Assembly: GCA_015680685.1 (NCBI GenBank)
Contig: MNCI01007937.1
Span: 637,571 to 701,570 of the forward strand
Reading direction: 5' to 3'
Source of the DNA: Gnetum montanum
Taxonomy: Eukaryota; Streptophyta; Gnetopsida; Gnetales; Gnetaceae
Length of the DNA: 64,000 nucleotides
Part shown: one piece after another, positions 62,487-64,000 of the stretch
Layout: each line of letters opens with the position of its first letter
Numbering within the stretch: the first letter of the stretch is position 1
Notes under the pieces: model-generated
What the model was told of the DNA's origin: nothing
The model's input: the letters and a program-made list of their open reading frames with translations, nothing else
The model's database searches: none
Made by a program: the position numbers and the translations under genes

Positions 62487-63459
62487 TGATGAGACGCGAT
62501 TCGCATAGGCCACGATATCGCATCCCCCGCGATATCGCGTCTTCCCTACGATACCGCGTACGCGATATCGCAGTCCGTCACCATATCTATAAATACGACG
62601 CGGCACTCCCCTCATTTGACAATCCTGGTTAGATAGTAGCGAAGCTCTGGCAGTTTGATCCCTCCAGAGTTAGCATTTTTCCCGTGTCTACCCGCAGTAT
62701 GGTGAATGTGATTGTATGGTGTCTTTATTTGAGTGTGACGTACTTGGACATGCACATGACCAGCAATAAAGATCGAGATTACTTCATCATTGCAGCATTC
62801 ACTTAGTTTATTTATCTGTTATTTCTTTTAATGTTATTTATTGCTTTCATAGTGCGGTGTGAGTATGACTTGACTACGAGCATTTACGGATGTGTACGGC
62901 TAGTCAAGGAATCAGTTTCTCATCGCGATTAGTCTCTCACCCTTAAACTCCTAGAAGCAAAACGAGTACGACTTGGTTATGAGCATTTAAGTGTGACTAC
63001 TTGGTAGCCCAGTGGCGTAGCTAGGATCTGCGCTTGTTAATCCCAATGGTGTATTCGGGATCTACACTTGGTAATCCCAGTGGCGTACCTAGGACCTGCG
63101 CTTGGTAGTCCCAGTGGTAGTCATGCACGAAGTCCAAGATGTGTACGGTTGATCAAGGAATCGGTTGCTCATCGCACTTAGGCTAGATTAGATTTCCTTA
63201 CCTTTTCCTCCTAGATTAGATTAGTTAATTATTACTTTCCACTGCCTTCAGGAGTAGCATAGAATTAGGAACACATCATACACCTCATCTGGACTAAACC
63301 ATACGTGACATATGCAATACTAGTCCAGGTGGGAAGACAGCGAACTGCGACCTAAGGCTAACTATCTAGGTGCCACAACTAGTCCATCTGCGGAGTTCGA
63401 CCGGATCGCGCGACGCTCGTTTCATATGGTTGAGTGTAGGGGTACCTTGCCACTCATCA
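62487..63459 (+). repeat. 5' LTR of element F
   Basis: 973 bp, TGATGA to TCATCA. Array at 62495-62580 with GCGATATCGC-type units, TATAAATA at 62588-62595. A run of tandem blocks near 63000-63120 repeats GTAATCCCAGTGGCGTA-type sequence three to four times, making it longer than its relatives. It is the least decayed LTR of the family here, keeping many CpG sites. The downstream LTR is outside the window. Confidence 0.9.
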
Positions 63460-63460
63460 T

Positions 63461-63478
63461 AGGCGTCATTGCTGGGGA
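63461..63478 (+). other. Primer-binding site of element F
   Basis: AGGCGTCATTGCTGGGGA right after the LTR; the Asp-tRNA site with a few transitions. Confidence 0.7.
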
Positions 63479-63593
63479 TGGTGCTAGTTATCTAGATTAG
63501 TTATATCATTCAAGGTCGCTGTAAAGAACTTAATGATATATCTCTTAAAAAAGAAGTAATTACAAAAAGTCACATATAAATTCACACACAACA

Positions 63594-64000
63594 ATGCCTC
63601 TCCTACAAGATGATAATAACGCCACACTTAGTGAGGAAGTTCATTGGAGGACTAATGAGCTATATGACGATGAAGATTGGAGTATACAACCTAAAGTGGG
63701 GGTTTCCTATATGCATGAACAAAAACAATGTCATCACAACGCACGAAAGCCTAAATTACCCGATGATGATGAACCCCCACTGGCCACTACAAGCTTCACG
63801 CAAATACAAGAGGCTGTTCGAATCTCACGTAGGCATCGTAAAGAGAGCCAACTACCCAGGCTCGATTTAAACAACTTTCCCAAATTTTCAAGAGGCTATG
63901 ACTTAGATCTGCATCAACATTTACTAGCCTTCTACGATGCCTGCACATGGAATAACATTGATAACAGTTGGCAAAAACTGAAGCTCTTTCCGATGACACT
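63594..64000 (+). CDS. gag of element F, 5' part, open to the window edge
   Basis: From ATG 63594 the frame stays open for 135 codons and runs off the window, so it does not appear as a closed frame. It starts MPLLQDDNNATLSEEVHW and contains the conserved RISRRHRKES, LDLNNFPKFSRGYDLDL and WQKLKLFPMT blocks of the Ty3 gag domain, in the same order as the broken gag of A. Unlike A, B and C, no stop is seen, so F may be the youngest member or coding-competent here. The rest of the element lies to the right. Confidence 0.8.
   Translation, partial: MPLLQDDNNATLSEEVHWRTNELYDDEDWSIQPKVGVSYMHEQKQCHHNARKPKLPDDDEPPLATTSFTQIQEAVRISRRHRKESQLPRLDLNNFPKFSRGYDLDLHQHLLAFYDACTWNNIDNSWQKLKLFPMT

Larger units (their letters stand above)
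62487..64000 (+). mobile_element. Element F: left end of a Ty3 element of the A/B/C family
   Basis: LTR, primer site and gag start in the usual order. The preceding pentamer (62482-62486, ACCTT) would be its target duplication but cannot be checked here. It was inserted beside, or into, the chromovirus remnant. Confidence 0.85.

Overview
This is nuclear DNA from a seed plant. It is AT-rich, has intron-split genes with GT/AG junctions, contains plant-specific gene families (a PSPG-box glycosyltransferase, a MIP1-zipper/DUF547 protein, an At4g37920-like protein), and is packed with decaying Ty3 (Gypsy) retrotransposons. I cannot name the species. Decay is mostly C-to-T and G-to-A, as expected for methylated repeats.

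Layout. 1-2.9 kb: repeat debris and one solo LTR (736-1544). 3.2-5.8 kb, minus strand: an apparently intact two-exon UDP-glycosyltransferase with unusually GC-rich exons. 5.8-11.8 kb: sparse intergenic DNA with two LINE remnants and several short tandem duplications. 11.8-39.6 kb: one nested block of related Ty3 elements, assigned from LTR ends, primer-binding sites, polypurine tracts and target-site duplications. Element E (only its 3' end is clear, LTR 38537-39560) was hit by element C (11810-38475). C was hit by element A (13204-21948) and by LTR D (27644-28361 plus 34636-34767). D was hit by the reversed element B (28362-34630). 40.3-41.0 kb: eleven copies of a 63-bp minisatellite. 42.2-49.1 kb, plus strand: an 11-exon MIP1-zipper/DUF547 gene. 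52.7-58.6 kb, plus strand: a five-exon gene like Arabidopsis At4g37920. 60.4-62.5 kb, minus strand: a wrecked chromovirus pol. 62487 to the end: the start of another element of the nested family (F), with a gag frame open to the window edge.

The most interesting pattern is in the nested Ty3 family. Each LTR has, just upstream of its TATA box, a small array of a palindrome-centred motif. The core differs between elements: GATATC in A, F and the solo LTR; GACGTC in B; ATGCAT in C and E. Elements A and C also have a second array plus TATA inside the element, upstream of a 3' reading frame, and in each case the internal array carries the same core as that element's own LTR. B has lost both the 3' frame and the internal array. 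This suggests, as inference only, that the 3' protein (a conserved domain plus long coiled coil) recognises its own element's array.

The three host genes show no functional link to each other. Every Ty3 coding region except the start of gag in F is broken by stops and frameshifts.
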